A DNA stretch of 6,778 bases, from NCBI GenBank assembly GCA_018608735.1, contig JABAYZ010000294.1, forward strand, positions 1 to 6,778. The letters run 5' to 3'. The notes beneath the pieces are model-generated. The model did no database searches and was not told the DNA's origin. It worked only from the letters and a program-made list of their open reading frames with translations. Below, piece after piece: positions 6,716 through 6,778 of this stretch. This stretch comes from Flavobacteriaceae bacterium (GTDB lineage Bacteria > Bacteroidota > Bacteroidia > Flavobacteriales > Flavobacteriaceae). Within the stretch, counting starts at the first letter, position 1. Every line of letters starts with the position of its first letter. Made by a program: the position numbers and the translations under genes.

Positions 6716-6778
6716 TTAGTTTTTTGTAAGCTGGGCAATTTTGACGATAGCTGACTGTTGATCTTGTTCTAACTGTAC
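6716..6778 (-). CDS. C-terminal end of an upstream gene, possibly ribF (runs off the window)
   Basis: The last 20 codons and the TAA stop (6718-6716) of an open frame entering from beyond base 6778 encode VQLEQDQQSAIVKIAQLTKN. The peptide looks like an amphipathic C-terminal helix with a short basic tail. In many flavobacteria the gene before serS is ribF, the bifunctional riboflavin kinase/FAD synthetase, whose C-terminus ends in a helix of the type 'L-x-x-Q-L-x-x-D-x-x-x-A'. The peptide fits that loosely. The reading frame is open to the window edge and on the same strand as everything else, so a real gene end is likely. The identity rests on remembered gene order and a very short match. 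Confidence 0.45.
   Translation of the reverse strand, partial: VQLEQDQQSAIVKIAQLTKN

Overview
The window is an AT-rich stretch of a Bacteroidota chromosome, most likely from a member of the Flavobacteriaceae. Three things point there: the family-level sequence style of the proteins (a DUF4286 protein beside RsmA, NFPYNIS in place of NLPYNIS in RsmA, GSSLALPR in motif 3 of SerRS), the absence of Shine-Dalgarno sequences at every start, and a gene order that I recall as common in flavobacteria. No nucleotide or protein search was run, so the lineage call is inference.

All genes lie on the minus strand and are read from high to low coordinates. They run: the last 20 codons of an upstream gene (6716-6778, possibly ribF); a 70-bp gap; serS (5374-6645); a secreted tetratricopeptide-repeat protein (3541-5322); a DUF4286 protein (3199-3522); rsmA/ksgA (2416-3198); a magnesium channel of the MgtE family (1043-2413); a D-2-hydroxyacid dehydrogenase (106-1041); and the first 26 codons of a DUF1801 protein (1-79). 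The gaps are 70, 51, 18, 0, 2, 1 and 26 bp in transcription order. The four genes from DUF4286 to the dehydrogenase are therefore almost certainly one transcript with coupled translation. serS and the TPR gene may share that transcript or lie on a separate one.

Functionally this is a housekeeping cluster. SerRS charges tRNA-Ser and RsmA dimethylates 16S rRNA during small-subunit maturation. MgtE admits Mg2+, which ribosomes need in bulk. The dehydrogenase is an NAD-dependent enzyme of unknown substrate. The TPR and DUF4286 proteins have no assigned function. A link between ribosome assembly and Mg2+ supply is an attractive reading of the rsmA-mgtE pair but is inference only.

There are no RNA genes, mobile elements, CRISPR arrays or long repeats, and no stretch over 300 bp without a gene. 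I see no new system here. The items worth a second look are the TTG start of mgtE, the tightly coupled DUF4286-rsmA-mgtE-dehydrogenase block, and the two conserved genes of unknown function.
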